Below, piece after piece: positions 14,103 through 20,985 of a stretch of 33,594 nt of DNA. The stretch's first letter is position 1, and the number at the start of each line of letters is the position of its first letter. The position numbers were made by a program, and so were the translations under genes. Source of the DNA: Terriglobia bacterium (lineage in GTDB: Bacteria > Acidobacteriota > Terriglobia > Terriglobales > Acidobacteriaceae); the NCBI GenBank assembly GCA_020073385.1, contig JAIQFH010000067.1, forward strand, positions 1-33,594, written 5' to 3'. Below the pieces are notes generated by a model. The model saw nothing but the letters and a program-made list of their open reading frames with translations. It did not search any database and was not told the origin of the DNA.

Positions 14103-15223
14103 GAGCACGGCATCAACAAGGGTCAGTAGTCTACGACCGAAGACGCAAAACTTGGAATTACCTGTGGTGCGAAGACGGCAAACGACGCAGCAAGCTCATC
14201 GGCACGAAGTCGGAATATCCGACGAAAAGCAAAGCATGGGAAGCAGCCGAGTTGATCCGTCCCGCGCTAGCAACCAAAATAAGCACGAATGTACCGACTG
14301 TCGCTGCACTCGTGGAGCAGTACAGACGAGAAAAGATGCCACAGCGTTTTAGCACACGACGCAGTTATGAATGTTGGATCAGCGGCCATATTCTGCCCCG
14401 CTGGGGCACGTGTCCGTTGACTGACTTGCAGGCACGGCCTGTGGAACTTTGGCTCACATCTCTCGACCTGTCACCTAAAAGCCGTGCTCACGTGCGCGGT
14501 CTTATAAGCACGCTTTGGGATTTTGCGATGTGGAATGGTTCAATACCCACTACGCGGAATCCTATCGACCTTGTGACGGTCAAGGGTGTTAGCAAGAGAA
14601 CGCGACAGCCCCGCAGTTTGACTGTGGAAGAGTTCCAGACGTTTGTGCAGCATCTCTCGGAACCATTCCGCACAATCGCGCTGGTCTGTGTATGCCTTGG
14701 GCTGCGAATCAGCGAATGTCTAGCTTTGCGCTGGGCTGATGTTGATTGGCTCGGCAGCACGCTGGCGGTGGAGCGAGGCATAGTGCGCGGTGCAGTCGAT
14801 GATGTAAAGACGGCTGGCTCACATGCTCACGTGAGCATCGACAGGGAACTGCTGCGCGTGCTCCAGCAATGGAAGCAGAGTAGCCAGTTCTCAGCCGATG
14901 AGGATTGGATCTTTGCCAGTCCGTGCAAGCTGGGGAATCTGCCTTGGTCATACCCGCACATCCTGCGAGTGTTCCACAAGGCAGCAACAGCAGCCGGAGT
15001 CGGTGACGTAGCCACGCACACGATGCGACATTCTTACCGCTCATGGCTTGATTCTGTGGGCACAGCGGTAGGCGTGCAGCAGAAAATGATGCGCCATGCG
15101 TCCATCACCACGACGATGGATATTTATGGCGGGGCAGCGACGGCGGACATGATCGAGGCTAACGGCAAGATCGCGGGAATGGCGCTATCTGATGGCGGAA
15201 GTGATCGCGTCTTTGCTAAGTGA
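14099..15223 (+). CDS. int: Tyrosine-recombinase integrase
   Basis: A 374-residue phage-type integrase. ATG 14099 has GGAGGG 8 nt upstream and overlaps the previous stop (ATGA); longer frames lack a ribosome site. Residues 1-60 form an Arm-DNA-binding-like domain (QQGSVVYDRRRKTWNYLWCE), about 65-145 a SAM-like core-binding domain, and the rest the catalytic domain. The catalytic set is visible: Arg203 (LGLRISE), His307-x-x-Arg310 (THTMRHSYRS), His333 (MRHAS) and nucleophile Tyr343 (MDIYGG). It ends 9 nt from the tRNA-Ser CCA, as usual for tRNA-targeting islands. It looks functional. Confidence 0.95.
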   Translation: MRARHQQGSVVYDRRRKTWNYLWCEDGKRRSKLIGTKSEYPTKSKAWEAAELIRPALATKISTNVPTVAALVEQYRREKMPQRFSTRRSYECWISGHILPRWGTCPLTDLQARPVELWLTSLDLSPKSRAHVRGLISTLWDFAMWNGSIPTTRNPIDLVTVKGVSKRTRQPRSLTVEEFQTFVQHLSEPFRTIALVCVCLGLRISECLALRWADVDWLGSTLAVERGIVRGAVDDVKTAGSHAHVSIDRELLRVLQQWKQSSQFSADEDWIFASPCKLGNLPWSYPHILRVFHKAATAAGVGDVATHTMRHSYRSWLDSVGTAVGVQQKMMRHASITTTMDIYGGAATADMIEANGKIAGMALSDGGSDRVFAK

Positions 15224-15231
15224 TTGAAAAT

Positions 15232-15255
15232 ATGGCGGAGAGGGTGGGATTTGAA
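15232..15255. other. attR, right attachment site within tRNA-Ser
   Basis: The 24-bp repeat partner of 7116-7139. It covers the tRNA 3' end and so the integrated element leaves the tRNA gene intact. Confidence 0.88.
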
Positions 15256-15322
15256 CCCACGATACCCGTTAAGGTATGTCCGCTTTCGAGGCGGATCGTT
15301 TCAACCACTCACGCACCTCTCC
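15233..15322 (-). tRNA. tRNA-Ser(CGA)
   Basis: 90 nt with acceptor stem GGAGAGG / CCTCTCC, discriminator G and encoded CCA. The anticodon stem is TCCGC / GCGGA and the loop CTCGAAA gives anticodon CGA, which reads UCG. A long variable arm (TACC / GGTA) is typical of serine tRNAs. The T-arm GTGGG-TTCAAAT-CCCAC is standard. It is the integration target of the element to its left. Confidence 0.95.
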
Positions 15323-15450
15323 GCGTCGGACAAAACCGTCAGTTCTCAGCCGTCAGCAAAAGCAGATTTCTCCGACTTCGCTTTGCTCAGCATCGGAATG
15401 ACAAAGAGCCGGACGCTTGGCATCTCTCACCAACGAGTGACGACCAACGA
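15323..15450. repeat. Short lexical repeats between tadA and tRNA-Ser
   Basis: Words such as CAGTTCTCAGCCGTCAGC and ACGACCAACGACTAACGAC recur elsewhere in the window's intergenic DNA (29913-30019, 30249-30282). No gene. Confidence 0.5.
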
Positions 15451-15930
15451 CTAACGACGGTTTTTAAAGAACGTTTGCAGCACTTCCGCGCTGCGGCCGG
15501 CTAAGATTCCGCTTCTGACTTCGAGTTTGTGGTTCAGTTGCGGGTGGTTCAGGACCTGCATGACTGAATGCACCGCGCCCGCCTTTGGATCATCCGAGCC
15601 GTAGACCAGACGTTTGATGCGGGCGTGCACCATGGCGCCGGCGCACATGGGGCATGGTTCAATTGTAACAAACAGCTCACAGTCTCCCAGGCGATGGTTA
15701 CCGATGGTTGCACCGGCTTCGCGGAGGGCGACGATCTCGGCGTGGGCGGTAGGATCGGAGTCCGTGATGTTGCGGTTCCATCCGCGGCCCACGATTTTGC
15801 CATCGCAGACCACGACGGCACCCACAGGAACTTCGCCCATTTCGAGAGCGCGATGGGCGCAGCGGAGGGCTTCTTCCATCCAGAGCTCGTCGGAGCGGTC
15901 GATGGTCCTTTGTCGGTGGTCGTTGTGCAT
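15451..15930 (-). CDS. tadA: tRNA-specific adenosine deaminase
   Basis: A 159-residue cytidine-deaminase-fold enzyme that converts A34 to inosine in tRNA-Arg(ACG). The zinc site is complete: His63 and catalytic Glu65 in DPTAHAEIVALREA, and Cys93/Cys96 in IEPCPMCAGAMVHARI. The VYGSDDPKAGA and LNHKLEV regions also match TadA. The length is normal. It lies upstream of tRNA-Ser on the same strand with 128 bp between. Confidence 0.95.
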   Translation of the reverse strand: MHNDHRQRTIDRSDELWMEEALRCAHRALEMGEVPVGAVVVCDGKIVGRGWNRNITDSDPTAHAEIVALREAGATIGNHRLGDCELFVTIEPCPMCAGAMVHARIKRLVYGSDDPKAGAVHSVMQVLNHPQLNHKLEVRSGILAGRSAEVLQTFFKNRR

Positions 15931-16007
15931 TCTGTGGACAAGGTTATTCTACGTGGACTTGCCCATACGAAAACGAGGGCGGGACGAATGCGTCCGCCGC
16001 TGCACGA

Positions 16008-16163
16008 TCAGATCACGCTTAGCACGTTCCGCACGACTTCCGGGACAACGGCGCGGATTACGGCAGGAACGACTACGCGGGCGACGGGGTAGGCGATCGC
16101 CAGGGTGGGGACGACTAGGAGCAGCCACGTCCTCATAGTCAAATTGTTCAAATGGGCTTTCAT
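16008..16163 (-). CDS. Small membrane protein
   Basis: A 51-residue product starting MKAHLNNLTMRTWLLLVVPT with AGGGAA close before the ATG. A single hydrophobic stretch (TWLLLVVPTLAIAYPVARVV) is followed by an amphipathic Val/Arg-rich tail (VIRAVVPEVVRNVLSVI). No family is recognised. Confidence 0.5.
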   Translation of the reverse strand: MKAHLNNLTMRTWLLLVVPTLAIAYPVARVVVPAVIRAVVPEVVRNVLSVI

Positions 16164-16226
16164 GGCTTCCCTGTTATTGGGTACGGAACTTTGCATCTGA
16201 AAGTTCCGTGGGGAGTCAAAGGCTTA

Positions 16227-16256
16227 ACCACAGAGGGCACGGAGGTTCACAGAGGA
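16227..16256. repeat. Dispersed 30-bp repeat, copy 1
   Basis: ACCACAGAGGGCACGGAGG followed by TTCACAGAGGA. A near copy lies at 23336-23365. Confidence 0.7.
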
Positions 16257-16264
16257 AGCCTTCG

Positions 16265-16672
16265 TTATTCGAGGAATTTGCCGATCAGCCACATATGTCC
16301 AAAGGGGTCGACTATCGCTCCCTGCAGCATGCGGCGGATGGGTTTCGGCCCGGTGGTGGGGTGCTCGTGTTCTTCGACGGGGCTGTGTTCGACGGCTCCT
16401 GCGGCCAGCGCTCTGTCCTGAACCGTGATGGGATCCTCAACGAACAATTCGATCCTGACCGTCGTGAAGCCCACTAATGACGGGCCGCGGGTGCCATACT
16501 CCGGGGCGTGGTAGGCGAGAAAAAAAGGGGCCCCGTGGATGGAGAGTCCAGCAACGATGTCGGCGCCTTCCCCAAGTTTCCAGAGAAGTTCGGCCCCGAA
16601 TGCAGTCCGGTAGAAGTCGATGGCAGCGCTGCCGTCGGTGACGGCCAGCATGGGTGAAATCTGAGTCGGCAT
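16265..16672 (-). CDS. VOC-family (glyoxalase/bleomycin-resistance fold) protein
   Basis: A 135-residue protein of the PhnB-like VOC kind: MPTQISPMLAVTDGSAAIDF, YRTAFGAELLWKL, LAAGAVEHSPVEEHEH, and the closing GAIVDPFGHMWLIGKFLE. AAGGA lies 8 nt before the ATG at 16672, which is preferred over the longer frame to 16837 that would cross the divergent nuoI start. The exact substrate is unknown. Divergent from nuoI with 100 bp between starts. Confidence 0.85.
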   Translation of the reverse strand: MPTQISPMLAVTDGSAAIDFYRTAFGAELLWKLGEGADIVAGLSIHGAPFFLAYHAPEYGTRGPSLVGFTTVRIELFVEDPITVQDRALAAGAVEHSPVEEHEHPTTGPKPIRRMLQGAIVDPFGHMWLIGKFLE

Positions 16673-16772
16673 GGAATTCCTTGGTTTGAGCATACCTCGC
16701 GGACGAAACGGTGTCCCTAAAAGATACGCACCGATTGGGCCAGGCGGCCAGCCGTGGTATTCTAGCCGCGTT

Positions 16773-17234
16773 ATGGGCATGCCGAGCTTGCTGCGTAAAG
16801 TGTTCCTCGTTGACCTGCTGCAAGGACTGAAGGTCACCTTCCGCTATCAGGACCCGAAGGAGATCTATACCGAGCAGTATCCGCTCGAGCGGCCGCAGGT
16901 GGCTGAGCGGTACCGAGGGGCACCACGGCTGAACGTGAACCCGGATACCGACGAGACCATGTGCATTGCGTGCGACCTGTGCGCGCTGGCTTGCCCGGAA
17001 AACCTGATTGTGGTGTCGAGCGAACGAAACGAGAAGACCCGCCGCAAGGAACTCACCAACTTTACCTACGACCTGAGCCGCTGCATGTTCTGCGGGCTGT
17101 GCGAAGATGCGTGTCCAACCGACGCGCTGGAACTGACGCAGGACTTTGAACTCGCCAGCTATACCCGCCAGGGATGGATCTGGGACCGGACAACGTTGGA
17201 AAAGGGGCCGGAGCCTACGCTGTATCGGAAATAG
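16773..17234 (+). CDS. nuoI: NADH-quinone oxidoreductase subunit I-like ferredoxin protein
   Basis: A 153-residue NuoI homologue carrying two 4Fe-4S clusters: CIACDLCALACP (Cys64, 67, 70, 74) and CMFCGLCEDACP (Cys104, 107, 110, 114). The N-terminus (LVDLLQGLKVTF) and the Y-P-x4-P-x3-RYRG region are typical of complex I subunit I, which passes electrons from NuoG to NuoB. Start 16773 (MGMPSLLRKVF) is chosen by homology; the in-frame extension to 16671 overlaps the divergent gene. No other nuo gene is in the window, so this is an isolated copy, perhaps completing a nuo operon elsewhere or serving another oxidoreductase. Confidence 0.88.
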   Translation: MGMPSLLRKVFLVDLLQGLKVTFRYQDPKEIYTEQYPLERPQVAERYRGAPRLNVNPDTDETMCIACDLCALACPENLIVVSSERNEKTRRKELTNFTYDLSRCMFCGLCEDACPTDALELTQDFELASYTRQGWIWDRTTLEKGPEPTLYRK

Positions 17235-17535
17235 ACAATTCCCAAGAAAAGTGCCGTCCATGACGGGACTCCCGCGTCCGTTTGTCCACTGAACCCGGCA
17301 TTTTCATGCCGGGCTTACACATTCGCAAATTATGCGACTCCTCGCAGGACACTGCGGCACGCTCTCCTTCGCTTTGCCCAGGGTCGCGGGACGGACGAAG
17401 GTGTCCGTCCCTACACAATCTGGGCTACGGGATTCGCTGGATAGCGGGGCTGCCTACAGAGTTTGAGACTAAGGGCAAAGACACATTGCAGCTTTGCTCA
17501 GCGGGCTGTGGTGGTGTTTCATCGAGGTGAATTCC
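17235..17535. other. Intergenic region with two hairpins
   Basis: No gene. Hairpin CCCGGCAT-TTTC-ATGCCGGG (17294-17313) and hairpin GGGACGGAC / GTCCGTCCC (17388-17411), both resembling the GC-rich hairpins seen elsewhere in the window. Confidence 0.65.
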
Positions 17536-18132
17536 ATGGCAAAACGGCTTATTCCGTTTATCGCAATTCTTGCTTGTGCAAGTTGGGTCGCGGCTCAGCG
17601 TACGCGCACTGCAGCGCCTGCAACTCCGCCGCCACCGACAACCGCGGCTCCGGCGCAGACAACTGTACCGAATGCGGCTACTCCCACGGCGCCGGCTCCG
17701 AGTCCAAACACCGGCTCTCCGCCGGCGAATCCAAACATGACGCCGCCGACTAATCCAATTGGGCCGCCGACGCCGATTACCACCAAGGCGGGAGGGGAGG
17801 GAACCGAGAGCGTTCCTCCGCCAACAAGCAGCGCGGAGACTCCGATACCGACGGGGGAGGCGCCGACGCGAACGCCGCAGACTCCTGTTCCGGGCAGTGG
17901 TCAGCCCACGAGTCCCGGGCGGCCTCCTGCCCCTGTCCCGCCATGCGTGAGCGTCTCGGGCGCGACAGCCAATAGTTCGAACACGAATGCCAGCCCTCAA
18001 AATCCGAATCCGCCGTCAGGCTCTACACCAGCGGCTCCGGGAAGTACAACCGTACAGCCAGGTGTGGATCCAATCATCGGCCCATGCCCCGTGGGTACAG
18101 TGCCGAGCGGCAGCGCGCCGCCTTCGCAATGA
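17536..18132 (+). CDS. Exported Pro/Thr-rich low-complexity protein
   Basis: A 198-residue protein. The signal MAKRLIPFIAILACASWVAA and GAGGTG 7 nt upstream set the start at 17536. The mature part is almost entirely Pro, Thr, Ala, Ser, Gly and Asn (for example APATPPPPTTAAPAQTTVP), likely disordered. Only two cysteines occur after the signal (PPCVSVSG and GPCPVG), which could form one disulfide near the C-terminus. It may be an envelope spacer or secreted protein; no family is recognised. Confidence 0.65.
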   Translation: MAKRLIPFIAILACASWVAAQRTRTAAPATPPPPTTAAPAQTTVPNAATPTAPAPSPNTGSPPANPNMTPPTNPIGPPTPITTKAGGEGTESVPPPTSSAETPIPTGEAPTRTPQTPVPGSGQPTSPGRPPAPVPPCVSVSGATANSSNTNASPQNPNPPSGSTPAAPGSTTVQPGVDPIIGPCPVGTVPSGSAPPSQ

Positions 18133-18219
18133 AAACGGATTGGGAGTTACAGTAGGCCTAGGCCTGATCAGAATCAGCATCGCTTGGCTGGCAGGTCAGA
18201 ATTAAGAATTGCAGAGTTT

Positions 18220-18303
18220 AGATTTCAGATTTCAGATTGAAGAGCTCGTTATCATCGACGCGTCTGAGGGTCTTCACTCTGAAATCTTCAATCTGAAATC
18301 TGA
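18220..18303. repeat. Inverted lexical repeat after the Pro-rich gene
   Basis: AGATTTCAGATTTCAGATTG on the left and TCTTCAATCTGAAATCTGA on the right are near complements about 35 nt apart. They could form a long hairpin between two convergent genes. Confidence 0.6.
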
Positions 18304-18310
18304 ATGTGCT

Positions 18311-19525
18311 TCACGCGGGTTGTTGTTGCGTCATGCAGTGCATCGCGCCGAGGCCCCAAATGAAGTCTCCCGAATAGATGGGGACAATTTCGCGGGTAGG
18401 GAAGAGCTCTGCCAAAGTGTTCAGAGCGATGCGATCGTTGGGACGATTGAACACCGGGGCGAGCACGACTCCATTGGCGATGTAGAAATTGGCGTAGCTG
18501 GCGGGGAGGCGGCGGCCTTCGAAAACCACTGGCTGCGGCATGGGGAGTTCCACGACGGTTAGTTGTTTGCCGTCCTGGTCCCGGGCGGATTGCAGGCGGC
18601 GGAGATTGGCCAGCAACGGCGCGTGGTTCACGTCTTTGGAGTCCCGCTCGACCATAGTGACGACCGTGTCTTTGCGGACGAAGCGGGTGAGGTCGTCAAC
18701 GTGGCCATGGGTGTCGTCGCCGAAGATGCCGCGTCCCAGCCAGATGGTGTGGGGCGCGCCGAGGTAGTCGGCGAAAGCCTTTTCATATTGGACGCGCGTC
18801 ATGTGCGGATTGCGCTCCTGCTCTTTGCTGAGCAGACACTCTTCCGTCGTGAGGATCGTGCCGGCGCCGTTGACGTCGATCGAGCCACCTTCGAGGACGA
18901 TGCGAGCGCCGAGAGATTCGGGGCGGATTTCGGGCGCGTGGGTCGCTTTGGCCATGAGGCTGCCGATTTTTTCGTCGAGACGCCAGTTGGAGTACTTCGC
19001 CCATGCGTTAAAGCGGAACTTCACAGCCAGGGGACCTTCCGGGGCTAAAGCCCTTTCTTTTTTGGCCGCAACGGCACGAGTGAACTCGTGCCCTTCCCGG
19101 TTCTCATGTGGGGACAGCCGCCCTCGGCTGTCCGGCTGGGCGAAGCCCGGCGGCTTGGGAGCCAGGAAGATGCAGCCGGAGTCGCGCAGCCATACGCGGT
19201 TCGTAGACCAGTGATGGAATCGGATATTGTCCGAGAGGGCATCGGCGCGTTCAAGCACCCGACGGGCCTGTCTCGCGGCGGCCGCGTTGTTGACAATCAG
19301 CTCGACGCGCTCATGCTTCGCCAGATTGCGGATGATTTCGGCGTACACCCACGAGATCGGCTCAAATTTTCCCGGCCAATCGCCTTGATAATGAGGCCAT
19401 GCCAGCCAAGTAGCGGCATGCGGCTCCCATTCTGCGGGCATGCGGAAGGACTCGAGCGAATGAACTGTATTTGGTTTTGAGGACTTGGTTCTTCCCGGTT
19501 TCTTACTCAACGCTAGACCTTCCAT
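18311..19525 (-). CDS. aguA: Agmatine deiminase with an in-frame palindromic-repeat insert
   Basis: A 404-residue member of the peptidylarginine-deiminase-like family, hydrolysing agmatine to N-carbamoylputrescine and ammonia. Motifs: MPAEWEPHAATWLAWPH (29-45), VWLRDSG (111-117), DTHGHVDDLTRFV, and the catalytic Cys in GLGAMHCMTQQQP at the C-terminus. The usual length is roughly 350-370; the excess includes about 43 residues (123-165, bases 19031-19159) between CIFLA and LAVKFRFNAW, which are encoded by hairpin repeats found in intergenic DNA. The frame is kept and all catalytic motifs remain, so the enzyme may still work. ATG 19525 overlaps the DUF3795 stop by 13 bp; ATG 19441 (MPAEWEPH) is the shortest alternative. 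Confidence 0.9.
   Translation of the reverse strand: MEGLALSKKPGRTKSSKPNTVHSLESFRMPAEWEPHAATWLAWPHYQGDWPGKFEPISWVYAEIIRNLAKHERVELIVNNAAAARQARRVLERADALSDNIRFHHWSTNRVWLRDSGCIFLAPKPPGFAQPDSRGRLSPHENREGHEFTRAVAAKKERALAPEGPLAVKFRFNAWAKYSNWRLDEKIGSLMAKATHAPEIRPESLGARIVLEGGSIDVNGAGTILTTEECLLSKEQERNPHMTRVQYEKAFADYLGAPHTIWLGRGIFGDDTHGHVDDLTRFVRKDTVVTMVERDSKDVNHAPLLANLRRLQSARDQDGKQLTVVELPMPQPVVFEGRRLPASYANFYIANGVVLAPVFNRPNDRIALNTLAELFPTREIVPIYSGDFIWGLGAMHCMTQQQPA
19031..19159. repeat. Composite palindromic repeat inserted in the agmatine deiminase gene
   Basis: Four hairpins in a row: GGGCTAAAGCCC (19042-19053), GGCACGAG-TGAA-CTCGTGCC (19073-19092) followed by CTTCC, GGACAGCCG-CCCT-CGGCTGTCC (19112-19133), and GGGCGAAGCCC (19138-19148). 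The first two match the intergenic repeat at 930-985 in order and spacing. Total length is a multiple of three by the protein gap estimate. Confidence 0.8.
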
Positions 19526-19953
19526 CGCTCGACTTTGTCGCAGGCGAAGCACTTTTTGTTGTGAACGGAGATCATCCCGCCGCAGTGGGGACAACCGTGC
19601 CGCTTGCGCTGCTGGCGCAGGAAGAACTCGACGCCTTGGTCGCGGATCACTTCGAGGTTTTCGATTGGGCTTACGCCGTAGCAGCGGCGATAGCGCTGGT
19701 CGAGTTTTCGTAGCCGCTCGCAGGGATACCGATCACATTCAAAGCAGAAATCGATCTTGTTCTTCGCCAGCAGTTCGCATTGTCCTTTGAGGTAGGCGCA
19801 CTGCTTGTTGCGGGGACGGCATCCGGTGCAGTGACAGATGCTGCCGCGCTTCTTAGGAATACCATTGATGAATGCCAGGTAGAACGAGCACGCAGAGCAA
19901 TCCATGCCGCAGGGAGCGATGAGTTCGAATTTCGCCGTGGGCCCGTGTGTCAT
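19513..19953 (-). CDS. DUF3795 Cys-rich protein
   Basis: A 146-residue protein beginning with the family signature LIAPCGMDCSACSFYLA, followed by ICHCTGC, DFCFECDRYPCERL and a C-terminal zinc-ribbon-like HGCPHCGGMIS ... CFACDKVE. The many Cys residues suggest metal binding. AGGA lies 6 nt before the ATG. It sits between aguB (9 nt from its stop) and aguA (13-bp overlap) on the same strand, so the three are almost certainly one transcript. Function of the family is not known. Confidence 0.85.
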   Translation of the reverse strand: MTHGPTAKFELIAPCGMDCSACSFYLAFINGIPKKRGSICHCTGCRPRNKQCAYLKGQCELLAKNKIDFCFECDRYPCERLRKLDQRYRRCYGVSPIENLEVIRDQGVEFFLRQQRKRHGCPHCGGMISVHNKKCFACDKVERWKV

Positions 19954-19961
19954 CTTGCGTC

Positions 19962-20870
19962 CTAAGTCGCGTCGATAAAACGGTTGGTGATGGGAGCGTA
20001 GCTGTCGATGCGGCGATCGCGGAGAAAAGGCCAGTTGCGGCGTATGTCTTCCAGGGACTTCAAGTCGACGTCCCCCACCAGAATCTCCTCGCGATCGTGC
20101 GATCCCTCGGCAAGGACGCGGCCGAAGGGATCACAGAAAAAAGATCCGCCCCAGAATTCCAGACCCTGGCCGGGGGCGGACTTGCCGCGGATGTTCCCGG
20201 TTTCGAAGCCGACGCGGTTCACGACCGCGACATAGACTCCGTTGGCGATGGCGTGAGCGCGCTGAATGGTGCGCCAGGCGTCGTGCTGGGCGACGCCAAA
20301 CTCGGCCTTTTCGGCGGGATGCCAGCCGATTGCTGTGGGATAGAACAGTATGTTCGCCCCCTGCAGAGCCGTGAGGCGCGCGCCTTCGGGATACCATTGG
20401 TCCCAGCAGACTAGCGTTCCGACGCGCCCAGCGCTGGTATCCAGGGCACGGAAGCCGAGGTCGCCGGGTGTGAAATAGAACTTCTCGTAGTAGAGCGGAT
20501 CGTCGGGGATGTGCATCTTGCGGTACAGGCCGCGCAAGGAGCCATCCTTGTCGAAGGTCGCTGCAGTGTTGTGATAGACGCCCGGGGCTCGTTTTTCGAA
20601 GAGCGAGGCGATGAGGACTACACCGTTGCTACGAGCCGCGGCGGCCAGTTTTTCGGTGCTGGGGCCGGGGATGGGCTCGGCAAGATCGAACAGGGAATGA
20701 TCTTCGCGCTGGCAGAAGTACTGCGTTTGAAAAAGTTCAGGCAGACAGACGACCTGGGCTCCGCGTTGGGCGGCTTCGGCAATGCGGCCCAGGGCCTTGT
20801 CGAGATTTTGTTCCGGCTCCGGGCCGCAGGACATCTGGACTAAGGCCACGCGGAATTTTTCTGGCGGCAA
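19962..20870 (-). CDS. aguB: N-carbamoylputrescine amidase (nitrilase family)
   Basis: A 302-residue carbon-nitrogen hydrolase converting N-carbamoylputrescine to putrescine, CO2 and ammonia. The catalytic triad is Glu45 (CLPELFQTQYF), Lys118 (YRKMHIPDDP) and Cys155 (LVCWDQWYPEGARL). YYEKFYFTPGD and GLEFWGGSFFCDPFG also fit the AguB group. The start is uncertain: the family begins near KFRVALVQM, so TTG 20870 with GAGGT upstream is preferred. The only upstream ATG, 20951, would add 27 residues translated from intergenic repeat words. First gene of the aguB-DUF3795-aguA transcript. Confidence 0.9.
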   Translation of the reverse strand: MPPEKFRVALVQMSCGPEPEQNLDKALGRIAEAAQRGAQVVCLPELFQTQYFCQREDHSLFDLAEPIPGPSTEKLAAAARSNGVVLIASLFEKRAPGVYHNTAATFDKDGSLRGLYRKMHIPDDPLYYEKFYFTPGDLGFRALDTSAGRVGTLVCWDQWYPEGARLTALQGANILFYPTAIGWHPAEKAEFGVAQHDAWRTIQRAHAIANGVYVAVVNRVGFETGNIRGKSAPGQGLEFWGGSFFCDPFGRVLAEGSHDREEILVGDVDLKSLEDIRRNWPFLRDRRIDSYAPITNRFIDAT

Positions 20871-20889
20871 CGTTCCGACCTCTGGGATC

Positions 20890-20980
20890 AATATAGCACT
20901 CGAACAGCGAGCAATGAGCGATGAGCCGTGAGCATTGAGCCACAGATTCACTCACAGCTCATTGCTCATCACTCACTGCT
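20890..20980. repeat. Lexical repeat upstream of aguB
   Basis: Words GAGCAATGAGCGATGAGC and GCTCATTGCTCATCACTCAC form imperfect inverted copies between the HEAT gene stop and aguB. Confidence 0.55.
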
Positions 20981-20985
20981 ATGGC

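Larger units (their letters stand above)
7116..15255. mobile_element. 8.1-kb integrated element in tRNA-Ser(CGA), candidate phage satellite
   Basis: A 24-bp exact direct repeat (7116-7139 and 15232-15255) marks both ends. The right copy is the 3' end of an intact tRNA-Ser gene, and the left copy is the displaced tRNA end. The integrase stop codon lies 9 nt from the tRNA CCA end, the usual tRNA-island arrangement. Contents: integrase, excisionase-like HTH protein, HTH_36-type replication protein with internal iterons, serine recombinase, scaffold-like proteins, glycosyltransferase and zinc-ribbon proteins. No terminase, portal, major capsid, tail or lysis gene was recognised. The flanking genes are ordinary chromosomal ones. 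Confidence 0.88.

Noticed and set aside
19947..20414. 155-codon frame opposite aguB
   Set aside because: Antisense to a catalytic-motif-containing gene.
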